Assembly: GCA_024641465.1 (NCBI GenBank)
Contig: JAHEDB010000139.1
Location: 1-6,361, forward strand
Length of the DNA: 6,361 nt
Origin: Chromatiales bacterium
GTDB taxonomy: Bacteria > Pseudomonadota > Gammaproteobacteria > UBA6429 > Thiohalophilaceae
Direction of reading: 5' to 3'
The notes under the pieces were generated by a model that saw only the letters and a program-made list of their open reading frames with translations, searched no databases and had not been told where the DNA came from. Position 1 is the first letter of the stretch. Every line of letters starts with the position of its first letter. Positions 1 to 5,495 of this stretch are shown one piece after another. The position numbers and the translations under genes were made by a program.

Positions 1-192
1 GTCGCCCAACTCCAACTCCCGGCTTTGATTGTGCACGACCGCGACGACACCGATGTGCCGTATCAACTTAGCGAGCAACTCGCCGCATACTGGCCCGATG
101 CAAAACTCCATTTAACCGATGGACTGGGACACCGGCGCATCCTGCGTAATCAGGAAGTCATCGAGGCAGTTACTAAGTTTATTAACGGCTAG
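1..192 (+). CDS. Alpha/beta hydrolase, C-terminal 63 residues (5' partial)
   Basis: The frame is open from the first base and ends at TAG 190-192. The visible part carries the last two landmarks of an alpha/beta-hydrolase fold: the strand LPALIVHDRDD (residues 6-16 of the fragment), whose Asp supplies the catalytic acid, and GLGHRRIL (residues 41-48), whose His is the catalytic base. A closing helix (EVIEAVTKFING) follows. The nucleophile elbow and oxyanion region lie outside the window, so the substrate cannot be inferred; esterase or peptidase-like hydrolase is as far as the family allows. The gene is convergent with the 2OG oxygenase, and their stop codons overlap in one CTAG. No terminator fits between them. 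Confidence 0.8.
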   Translation, partial: VAQLQLPALIVHDRDDTDVPYQLSEQLAAYWPDAKLHLTDGLGHRRILRNQEVIEAVTKFING

Positions 193-743
193 GATAGATC
201 CCAGACCGGCGGGTCGAGGTTAACACCGTTGTTATTATTGATCCGAAACCAGCCCGTCAGGCTGTAGCGGGATCGACCGGCCGGCAACACCTCGTGCGGA
301 AACTCTTCGCTCAGAAAAAACACCATCTTACCGAAAGTGGGCTGCACGGTTTCGAGCACAGCCTCACCCTCCGACGGATACATCACCAGTTCACCGCCAT
401 CCTGTGCTTGCCAGTTTGGATTCAGATACAGGATGCTGGTCAGGCGACGATTCGATGAGCCGCGGAAAGAGTCGAGGTGTTTTTTATAAAACGCGCCCTG
501 CGGGTAATGGGCGTAATGACACTCATAATCGAACAGGCCGAGAAACAATTCGCGATTCAGACACAGACGCAGCTGTTCGATCCATTGCAGGTAGGCTAAC
601 GCCGGAGTGTGACTCGAATCCAGCCAGTGGATCCGGTCGCGTCTGACAAAGCGATTGAGTTGATGGTCCTGTTCACGGCCGATGCCCGCCGAGTAAAACG
701 CCTGTGTGTCGGTCTGTTTGATATCGATAAACAGCGTCTGCAA
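189..743 (-). CDS. 2OG-Fe(II) oxygenase, prolyl-4-hydroxylase/PiuC-like superfamily; 5' end unresolved
   Basis: Predicted cytosolic iron- and 2-oxoglutarate-dependent dioxygenase of the P4H-like double-stranded beta-helix family. Counting from the TTG at 743, the facial triad is His89 and Asp91 (KKHLDSF) plus His150 (EFPHEVLP). Arg159 in RYSLTGWFR is the expected 2OG carboxylate ligand (R-x-S). The segment AGIGREQDHQLNRFVRRDRIHWLD (residues 19-42, shown in part) is typical of this bacterial subgroup. The TTG at 743 is the first usual start codon in the frame and has a GGAG only 3 bases upstream. It is probably not the true start: the same frame upstream reads GLRLHGYIILDPVLPLELLQ, which matches the N-terminal helix and first strand of the family. 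From TTG the protein has 184 residues, short against the roughly 200-220 usual for the family. The target is unknown; relatives hydroxylate proteins or small molecules. It lies downstream of, and codirectional with, the GNAT-C39 gene. Confidence 0.85.
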   Translation of the reverse strand: MQTLFIDIKQTDTQAFYSAGIGREQDHQLNRFVRRDRIHWLDSSHTPALAYLQWIEQLRLCLNRELFLGLFDYECHYAHYPQGAFYKKHLDSFRGSSNRRLTSILYLNPNWQAQDGGELVMYPSEGEAVLETVQPTFGKMVFFLSEEFPHEVLPAGRSRYSLTGWFRINNNNGVNLDPPVWDLS

Positions 744-893
744 CAGCTCCAGTGGTAAGACGGGATCGAGAATGATATAGCCGTGCAGGCGCAGGCCATC
801 GACGATACGGGCGAAGACATCGCCATCAGAGGGACCACGGGTAGGGAGGCTAGTGTTCAGACACGCAGACTCAGGCAGACGGACCGGCGGCCT
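744..893 (-). other. In-frame 5' extension of the 2OG oxygenase gene, without a standard start codon
   Basis: Read on the minus strand, the oxygenase frame stays open from a TAA at 894-896 down to the TTG at 743. The proximal part (about 818-744) encodes DVFARIVDGLRLHGYIILD and then PVLPLELLQ, which looks like a genuine family N-terminus: a helix, a G-Y-I-I-L-D strand and an LP-x-E-L helix. No ATG, GTG or TTG occurs in frame in this stretch; only CTG (878, 860) and other rare candidates are present. ATG codons at 826 and 820 lie in another frame and would join the oxygenase frame if one base had been lost just after them. Translation could start at a non-standard codon, the gene could carry a small 5' frameshift, or there could be a sequence error. 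Confidence 0.55.
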
Positions 894-920
894 TTATATC
901 GCAAATTATCCCCCATACAA
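893..920 (-). promoter_or_regulatory. Candidate sigma70 promoter for the 2OG oxygenase gene
   Basis: On the minus strand, TTGTAT (915-920) and TATAAA (893-898) are separated by 16 bases, in an AT-rich patch directly after the GNAT-C39 stop at 929-931. This would give the oxygenase its own transcript, starting near 886. The match is moderate and rests on consensus only. Read-through from the upstream operon is equally possible, since no terminator is visible between the genes. Confidence 0.3.
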
Positions 921-928
921 ATACATTT

Positions 929-2071
929 CTAGGGTTTGCGTGGGTAGACGATCAGGCAGGTCCGCAGGCCCGACTGGCCAAAGCGGAAGGACTTATTAAA
1001 GGTCGGCCGGGCGATAGGCAAAAACAGGTTATCGGTTTCGGAACGATAGGTTTCCTCGTCCGCCTCCGGGTCGTGGATATAGATAAAGGTGTCATCAACA
1101 CCACTCACCACCACCCAGTGCGGCGCCTTGGTGCGGGTGAAGCTGTAGGAGCTGATCAGGACTAAGGGCACACCGCCCTCGTGCATCGCGTTTTCCAGAT
1201 ATTCGAGACTGATGTCGCCGTAATGCAACTCGATGTCGGTCTGTTTGATCTGCGCCAGAAAGTCCTCATGCACCAGGGCCATGACGGTCTTTTTCTCTTC
1301 GCTGCGCACCCCATCGAGAAACAGCGGGGTGCGAATATTGAGCCACAGCTCGACACGGAAACCTCGCTGCCAGCCGGACAGCGCCAGCCCCAACGGGCTG
1401 CATCCACCGTGCCCCGAGGTCATATAGATGGTGGTGGCCTCGCGCCAAAGCTGAAACTCCAGGGTTCGATCCAGCTTGATGTCCTTATTGATGGTCTGCA
1501 TGGCCATCATCAGTGCGGCCGGGCCACAGGTGAATTCGGTGGTCTGTTCATAATAAGGCACCGAGCCAAAATCAAACTGATCTTCACGATACAGAATACG
1601 CTTCTGATAACGCAGGGCGTCGGCGTGGTCCTCGTAATAGTCCTTGATCATGCCGAAGGGGTGATAACCGTTGCGTTCATACAATTTGATCGCCTTGCGG
1701 TTTTCGGGGTGCACCTCGAGGCGCATGTAGATACAGTTGCGTGCCGCCGCCAGCTTCTCGCCGTGGTGCAACAACACCTCGCCCACGCCCTGGCCACGTG
1801 CCTCAGGCAGCACTGCAAACGAATAGACCCGCGCCAGGTGGGTGCCGCGGTGATACAGGATCAGGATATAACCGATGATTTTGGCTTCCTGCTTGGCGAG
1901 GACAAAATCACTATTGCCTTTCTGGATCATCCACTTGAAACTGCGGCGCGACATGCGGTCAAACAAAAAGCAGCGCTTTTCGATCTCGTACAGTTCATCC
2001 ACATCGTCAACAACGGCGCTGACCAGCTCGACCGGTTTGTGTGTCGCTTTAAATTCGGTTTGCATATTCAT
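929..2071 (-). CDS. GNAT N-acetyltransferase / peptidase C39-like fusion protein
   Basis: Two enzyme domains in 380 residues. Residues about 14-160 form a GNAT domain: motif A LPEARGQGVGEVLL (88-101) is the acetyl-CoA pyrophosphate loop, and HPENRKAIKLYERNGY (121-136) is the following motif B. Residues about 168-375 form a C39-like papain-fold domain (formerly DUF3335): Gln176 for the oxyanion hole, Cys182 in TCGPAA as nucleophile, His318 in PHWVVVSG, and Asp334 in IHDPE. All are present, so cysteine hydrolase activity is plausible. Known C39 peptidases cut leader peptides at ABC exporters, but this protein has no membrane segments or ABC domain and should be cytosolic. The start is ATG 2069-2071, with AGGGA 4 bases upstream. 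It overlaps the TGA of the metallopeptidase gene (ATGA), which implies translational coupling. A second ATG lies two codons on. The role is probably acylation and cleavage or transfer on a peptide made by the divergent ATP-grasp ligase; that part is inference. Confidence 0.9.
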   Translation of the reverse strand: MNMQTEFKATHKPVELVSAVVDDVDELYEIEKRCFLFDRMSRRSFKWMIQKGNSDFVLAKQEAKIIGYILILYHRGTHLARVYSFAVLPEARGQGVGEVLLHHGEKLAAARNCIYMRLEVHPENRKAIKLYERNGYHPFGMIKDYYEDHADALRYQKRILYREDQFDFGSVPYYEQTTEFTCGPAALMMAMQTINKDIKLDRTLEFQLWREATTIYMTSGHGGCSPLGLALSGWQRGFRVELWLNIRTPLFLDGVRSEEKKTVMALVHEDFLAQIKQTDIELHYGDISLEYLENAMHEGGVPLVLISSYSFTRTKAPHWVVVSGVDDTFIYIHDPEADEETYRSETDNLFLPIARPTFNKSFRFGQSGLRTCLIVYPRKP

Positions 2072-3183
2072 TCCGTCCCTGTCAGGCCCTGCAGGGCCTG
2101 GCGGATCACCTGTCGACCCCGTAACAACACCATCTCCTGCCAGTCCGGGGTGGCGGGATAAAAATTATTGCGTATCTGTCGTTTGACCTGTTGGGTGTGT
2201 GGCGCATCCCACTCAAACGGCGAACGATGTAGGAGATGGTCACGCCGCAGGGCCTCGAACATCGCCTCAACACTATAAGTGCCGAACTCCAGGGTGACAA
2301 AGCACACCCTGTCGCCCAGTTGTTCCTGCCAAAGATAATCGATCAGCCCCTGTTTGGGTACTGAACTTGAACTGCCGAGGGCCGGTTCGGTGACGCTCTG
2401 GCCGTAGACCCGCTTTGCCCAGGCGACCCCGGCCGATGCCGGCGGGTGGTCACAGATCAGTTCGCCATAACCGAACGGACCCAGGCCGGTATGGACATCG
2501 ACCACCGCGACCTGCCGCCGCCCGGTCAGGTCATAGTCCTTGATAATTTGCTCAAGGCTCAGGCGTGACGGGCTGGCCTGCCGCCCACCGTAAAATAAAC
2601 CTTCCGCATAGTCATACTGACCGCCACTCACCGCCAACTCAAAGGCCTGCTGGCCATGTTTTTGTCGGTAGGCCTGTAACCGTTCGTCGGCCACCGGCCA
2701 GTCCCGTTCCGTGGCCGGTAACAAGGCATCTGCCAGCTCGACGTAACCGGCATTCACCGGTAAGGCTTGGCCGAAATCGATAAAGTTACGATTCAGATCA
2801 ATCCCCTGCTCATTGACCCGCCTGAGCCAGGCAAAGCCATAGGGATTGATCGCATGGATATAAAGAATGGCCAGGTCAGCCGCCAGCGGTGTTTCCGCCG
2901 CGCCGCGCAGGCTGTCGATCTGGATGGCCGAACCGGCAAAGCCTTCCACTCCGTGGGTGGCGCTTTGCAGCACCAGAACCCGCGACGCCTGCGGGTCGCC
3001 ACGCCAGGTAATGGCCGTCAGCAACTTTTCTCCGGCCGGGCCGGTAGGGCTATAGACAAACTCCCGGTATACGCTATGCTCACGCTGATCGCAGGCATGC
3101 TGTTTGAATCGTTGCTGCGCCACGGCATAACTGCCGGAGTAGCACTCATCAAGATAAGCGGTGGGAAGCAGGACAGACTGCAT
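2068..3183 (-). CDS. DUF2817 family M14-like zinc metallopeptidase/deacylase
   Basis: A 371-residue protein of the DUF2817 branch of the zinc carboxypeptidase / AspA-AstE-like fold. Visible zinc ligands are His77 and Glu80 (ATHGVEGFAGS) and His231 (VDVHTGLGPFG). Glu299 in TLEFGTYSVE fits the catalytic base. HAINPYGFAWLRR (110-122) and DLNRNF (129-134) are conserved substrate-site segments of the family. There is no signal peptide, so a cytosolic exo-acting amidase or carboxypeptidase is expected; the physiological substrate of the family is not established. The start is ATG 3181-3183 with a modest TAGG 5 bases upstream. The gene is first in an operon with the GNAT-C39 fusion, whose ATG overlaps its TGA. 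Its last codons contain a perfect 18-base palindrome. It is divergent from the ATP-grasp ligase, which suggests that bond making and bond cutting serve one pathway. Confidence 0.88.
   Translation of the reverse strand: MQSVLLPTAYLDECYSGSYAVAQQRFKQHACDQREHSVYREFVYSPTGPAGEKLLTAITWRGDPQASRVLVLQSATHGVEGFAGSAIQIDSLRGAAETPLAADLAILYIHAINPYGFAWLRRVNEQGIDLNRNFIDFGQALPVNAGYVELADALLPATERDWPVADERLQAYRQKHGQQAFELAVSGGQYDYAEGLFYGGRQASPSRLSLEQIIKDYDLTGRRQVAVVDVHTGLGPFGYGELICDHPPASAGVAWAKRVYGQSVTEPALGSSSSVPKQGLIDYLWQEQLGDRVCFVTLEFGTYSVEAMFEALRRDHLLHRSPFEWDAPHTQQVKRQIRNNFYPATPDWQEMVLLRGRQVIRQALQGLTGTE
2083..2100. repeat. Perfect 18-base palindrome at the metallopeptidase/GNAT-C39 junction
   Basis: CAGGCCCTGCAGGGCCTG is identical to its reverse complement. 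It sits in the last codons of the DUF2817 gene (QALQGL) and ends 11 bases upstream of the GNAT-C39 ATG, just before the AGGGA ribosome site. As RNA it can fold into a 7-base-pair GC-rich stem with a TGCA loop. This could tune coupled translation of the downstream gene or bind a dimeric protein; coincidence within GC-rich codons is also possible. Confidence 0.6.
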
Positions 3184-3227
3184 GTTAACCTACGGGTCAG
3201 GACAAAGACTGCACTATGTATAGTTGA

Positions 3228-3243
3228 GGAAAGATAACTTTCC
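3228..3243. repeat. 6-base inverted repeat overlapping the candidate -10
   Basis: GGAAAG, a 4-base spacer ATAA, then CTTTCC form a perfect 6+6 inverted repeat. It covers the putative -10 of the minus-strand operon and lies between the two divergent genes, a usual place for an operator. A short dyad of this size can also arise by chance, and no matching regulator gene is in the window. Confidence 0.35.
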
Positions 3244-3259
3244 ATCCCCATGATAACAA
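3231..3259 (-). promoter_or_regulatory. Candidate sigma70 promoter for the DUF2817/GNAT-C39 operon
   Basis: On the minus strand, TTGTTA (3254-3259) and TATCTT (3231-3236) are 17 bases apart, each matching four of six consensus positions. A transcript would start near 3224, about 40 bases before the ATG at 3183. The -10 lies inside the GGAAAG/CTTTCC dyad, so a regulator binding there would block it. This is a consensus match only. Confidence 0.35.
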
Positions 3260-3337
3260 ATAGTCATCGCGTTTACTGCTACTGTGTAGTCTGTTTGTTC
3301 GGTTCCTCTGTTCCAGCCAATCTGTTAAGATAAACAC

Positions 3338-4822
3338 ATGCATCCCGTATTAATTGTTGTCGACAATCCACAGGATTGGACCACCTCCTACTATCCTTCC
3401 GATAATGTGGTCAGTGTCCAGGATTACCTGTCGCAAAATAACGAACTCAATACACCCACGACCCACGTCATTAATCTCTGCCGCAGCTACAAGTACCTGA
3501 CCAACGGTTACTATTGCTCCCTGCTGGCCGAGGCGCGCAGCCACAAGGTCATCCCCACGGTGCGCAGTATCAATGACCTGAGCAACAAGTCTCTCTATAG
3601 TCTCGACATCGGCAACCTCAACCAGCTACTGGAAAAGGCCCTGCCAGACCAGCATCAGACGATCGACACCCTGACCATCAAGCTGTTCTTCGGCTATACC
3701 GAAAACCCGCAGCTGGAAAACCTCGGACGGCAGATCTTTGAACTGTTCCCCTGCCCGATCCTGCTGGTCTCCCTCAAGCGGCGGGATCGCTGGTTTATCG
3801 AATCGATCAAACCCGGCGCCCTCAACACCCTCGAAAACCGGGATGAGGACCTGTTCGCCGAGTCACTGGAAAAATTCAACAAGGCGGTGTGGCGCAAGCC
3901 TAAATCGAAGAAGAAATACCGCTACGACCTGGCGATCCTGGTCGACCCGGATGAAAAGCTGCCGCCCAGCGACAAGGTAGCGCAGAAAAAATTTGTCAGT
4001 ATCGGCAAACAACTGGGGATCAACGCCGAGCTGATCACCAAAAAGGATTATGTGCGACTGGCCGAGTACGATGCCCTGTTTATCCGCGAGACCACCGCCA
4101 TCGACAACCACACCTACCGCTTCGCCAAACGGGCCGAGAGCGAGGACATGGTGGTGATCGATGACCCGCAATCGATCCTGCGTTGCACCAACAAGATCTA
4201 CCTGGCCGATCTGCTCAATACCAACGGCATCCCTACGCCGACAACATTGATCCTGAGTAAGGACCGGCAGAAGGAAGACATCAAGACCGCCATCGAGGCC
4301 CTCGGCTTTCCGATGGTGATCAAGATCCCGGACGGTTCCTTCTCGCGCGGCATCGTCAAGGTCGAGGATGAGGAATCCCTCAAGGAACACGCCACCGAAC
4401 TGTTCAAGACATCGGCCCTGGTGCTGGCCCAGGCCTATACCTTCACCGATTACGACTGGCGTGTCGGCGTGCTGAATAAAAAGCCGATCTTTGTCTGCAA
4501 ATACTATATGTCGCGTGGTCACTGGCAGATCTACAAACACAATGCCGGCGGCGGTGTCGTGTCCGGCGCCTTCCAGACCCTGCCGGTATATGAAACCCCG
4601 AAGAAGATCCTCGACGTTGCGGTGCGCGCCGCCAATCTCATTGGTGATGGTTTCTACGGCGTCGATGTCAAACAGATCGGCGATGCGGGCGTGGTCATCG
4701 AAGTCAATGACAATCCCAATGTCGATTCCGGGGTGGAGACCAAATTCCTCGGTGATGATTTATATCGAATCATTCTCGAAGAGTTTATCCGCCGCCTGGA
4801 ACGCAAGCGCATCGGGATTTGA
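3338..4822 (+). CDS. RimK-family ATP-grasp amide ligase with N-terminal RLAN domain
   Basis: A 494-residue protein, much longer than the roughly 300 residues of classical RimK. The first about 180 residues match the RLAN (RimK-like ATP-grasp N-terminal) domain, with the hallmark NLCRSYKYLTNGYYCSLLAE (46-65) and then HKVIPTVRSINDL. A basic linker (WRKPKSKKKYR, 185-195) leads to a pre-ATP-grasp region (196-272) and the ATP-grasp core. Visible ATP and metal residues are Lys286 (CTNKIYLADLL), Lys329 (FPMVIKI), the flexible loop SFSRGI (334-339), Arg375 (DYDWRVGVL), Asp443, Glu455 and Asn457 (VIEVNDNPN). The core therefore looks active. Family members join a carboxylate to an amine through an acyl-phosphate with ATP. 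RimK adds glutamates to ribosomal protein S6, but this long RLAN type should not be called rimK. The ATG is accepted because MHPVLIVVDNPQDW matches the family start, although the ribosome site is weak. It is divergent from the two hydrolase genes. Confidence 0.9.
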   Translation: MHPVLIVVDNPQDWTTSYYPSDNVVSVQDYLSQNNELNTPTTHVINLCRSYKYLTNGYYCSLLAEARSHKVIPTVRSINDLSNKSLYSLDIGNLNQLLEKALPDQHQTIDTLTIKLFFGYTENPQLENLGRQIFELFPCPILLVSLKRRDRWFIESIKPGALNTLENRDEDLFAESLEKFNKAVWRKPKSKKKYRYDLAILVDPDEKLPPSDKVAQKKFVSIGKQLGINAELITKKDYVRLAEYDALFIRETTAIDNHTYRFAKRAESEDMVVIDDPQSILRCTNKIYLADLLNTNGIPTPTTLILSKDRQKEDIKTAIEALGFPMVIKIPDGSFSRGIVKVEDEESLKEHATELFKTSALVLAQAYTFTDYDWRVGVLNKKPIFVCKYYMSRGHWQIYKHNAGGGVVSGAFQTLPVYETPKKILDVAVRAANLIGDGFYGVDVKQIGDAGVVIEVNDNPNVDSGVETKFLGDDLYRIILEEFIRRLERKRIGI

Positions 4823-4838
4823 TCGTTGCTACAGATGA

Positions 4839-4873
4839 GTACCCCGTATTACGCTTTGCTGCATACGGGCTAC
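4839..4873. terminator. Hairpin between convergent ligase and response-regulator genes, possible bidirectional terminator
   Basis: CCCGTAT (4843-4849) pairs perfectly with ATACGGG (4863-4869) across a 13-base loop. The stem extends by three more pairs beyond one C-C mismatch (4839-4841 with 4871-4873). It lies in the 68-base gap between the stops at 4822 and 4891, where a shared terminator is expected. No run of T follows on either strand, so it is not a canonical intrinsic terminator. Confidence 0.35.
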
Positions 4874-4890
4874 CTGCCAAACCACTTTAA

Positions 4891-5445
4891 TTACTGTTCC
4901 CGCTGCTGTGTAATGTCCCGGTAGGCGCGCAGCGACACGGTGAGGCAGGAATAGAGCTTCTGCGCGGTGAGGTCAGACTTTTCCACGTAGCCGTTGATGT
5001 CATAACTCGTCATTACATGCTGCTCTGGTGCCTGGCCGGGCTGACCGGTGCGGATGATGATCCGCACCTTATAGTTGTTCAGCTCTTCGCGGACATACCT
5101 TGCTGCATCGAGCCCTGCTGAATCCGACTCCATAACAACGTCGAGTAACAGCACCGCGGTATCCGGGTGCTTCTTCATCAGATTGCGGCAGGCCGCACCG
5201 GAATAGCCCTGAATGATCTCCACCGGCCGCCCTTCGAAGGTATAATCGGCCAGCACCATGATGCTCACCTGATGGACCTCATCATCGTCATCGATAATCA
5301 TCACCTTCCACGGTGTAACCTGTGAGTTTAATATGTCCTCACCGTCTGACTGTCCGGCATCCCTCAGCCAGTCGGCGCCAAACAATAATTCCTTACCTTT
5401 CTTCGCTGCTGCTATTTCAGTCTGCATCACGGGTTGCTTCCTCAT
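4891..5445 (-). CDS. Stand-alone response-regulator receiver (REC) protein of the DUF3369-associated type
   Basis: A phosphoacceptor protein of 184 residues from the first ATG (5443-5445). The REC domain spans about 46-178: acidic pair Asp52/Asp53 in VMIIDDDDEVH, phosphoacceptor Asp102 in LLLDVVME, Thr133 in RTGQPGQAPE, and the switch Lys156 in YVEKSDLTA. The EVH, FEGR, RTGQPGQAPE and YDINGY signatures match REC domains normally followed by DUF3369 and an HD-GYP, GGDEF or EAL output. Here the protein stops at AYRDITQQREQ with no output domain, and the 3' flank holds no remnant of one. About 45 N-terminal residues (KELLFGADWLRDAG) are also typical of that group. The ATG at 5425-5427 has a better ribosome site (GAGGAAG, 9 bases upstream), so translation may start there, giving 178 residues. 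It sits 50 bases after the histidine kinase gene, its likely phosphodonor. Output is unknown; it may act by protein contact. Confidence 0.9.
   Translation of the reverse strand: MRKQPVMQTEIAAAKKGKELLFGADWLRDAGQSDGEDILNSQVTPWKVMIIDDDDEVHQVSIMVLADYTFEGRPVEIIQGYSGAACRNLMKKHPDTAVLLLDVVMESDSAGLDAARYVREELNNYKVRIIIRTGQPGQAPEQHVMTSYDINGYVEKSDLTAQKLYSCLTVSLRAYRDITQQREQ
5437..5443 (-). promoter_or_regulatory. Ribosome binding site favouring the inner start of the REC gene
   Basis: GAGGAAG on the minus strand lies 9 bases before ATG 5425-5427 (MQTEIAAAKK). The upstream ATG at 5443-5445 has only a weak AAGAAA before it. The inner start removes six residues outside the REC domain and does not change the functional reading. 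Confidence 0.45.
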
Positions 5446-5466
5446 TATTTCTTAACACATTTATGA

Positions 5467-5495
5467 ATCATGTTTCTGGTAATCAGTTTTGACAA
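5467..5495 (-). promoter_or_regulatory. Candidate sigma70 promoter in the kinase/receiver gap
   Basis: On the minus strand, TTGTCA (5490-5495, five of six matches) and CATGAT (5467-5472, four of six) are separated by the optimal 17 bases. The -35 abuts the TAG of the kinase gene. A start near 5460 would give a short leader and let the receiver gene be expressed apart from the kinase. The evidence is consensus spacing only. Confidence 0.4.

Larger units (their letters stand above)
3184..3337. promoter_or_regulatory. Divergent intergenic region between the DUF2817 operon and the ATP-grasp gene
   Basis: These 154 bases are more AT-rich than the flanking genes and must hold the control signals for both directions. 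A reasonable minus-strand promoter is present (listed separately). For the plus strand I see only weak candidates: TAGTCA (3261-3266) with TGTAGT (3285-3290) at 18 bases, and a TAAGAT too close to the ATG to be a usual -10. The ligase start has no clear Shine-Dalgarno, since AAGATAAACAC precedes the ATG. Two dyads are visible: ACTAT-GT-ATAGT (3213-3224) and GGAAAG-ATAA-CTTTCC (3228-3243). Confidence 0.6.

Noticed and set aside
596..838. 80-residue minus-strand frame beginning upstream of the oxygenase
   Set aside because: Its start codons are of interest for the missing oxygenase start, but beyond about 820 the frame does not resemble the family and overlaps the oxygenase out of frame.
929..2071. 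Bacteriocin-export or leader-peptidase locus suggested by the C39 domain
   Set aside because: There is no ABC transporter, no membrane segment and no small double-glycine precursor gene in the window.
1181..2161. 326-residue open frame on the plus strand opposite the GNAT-C39 gene
   Set aside because: It runs antisense to a gene with clear conserved motifs, its product matches no family I recognise, and long shadows are common opposite moderately GC-rich genes.
2767..3237. 156-residue plus-strand frame opposite the start of the DUF2817 gene
   Set aside because: It overlaps the zinc-ligand region of a well-supported gene, lacks a credible ribosome site and resembles nothing known.
3290..3337. 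TAAGAT just before the ligase ATG as a -10 element
   Set aside because: It lies about 5 bases from the ATG and has no good -35 at proper spacing, so it would give an essentially leaderless transcript without further support.
3863..4540. 225-residue open frame on the minus strand opposite the ATP-grasp core
   Set aside because: It is a shadow of the ligase; the plus-strand frame carries the ATP-grasp residues and the antisense product has no recognisable domain.
3338..4822. Naming the ligase rimK (ribosomal protein S6 glutamate ligase)
   Set aside because: The protein is about 190 residues longer with an RLAN domain, and neither context nor motifs point to S6 as acceptor.
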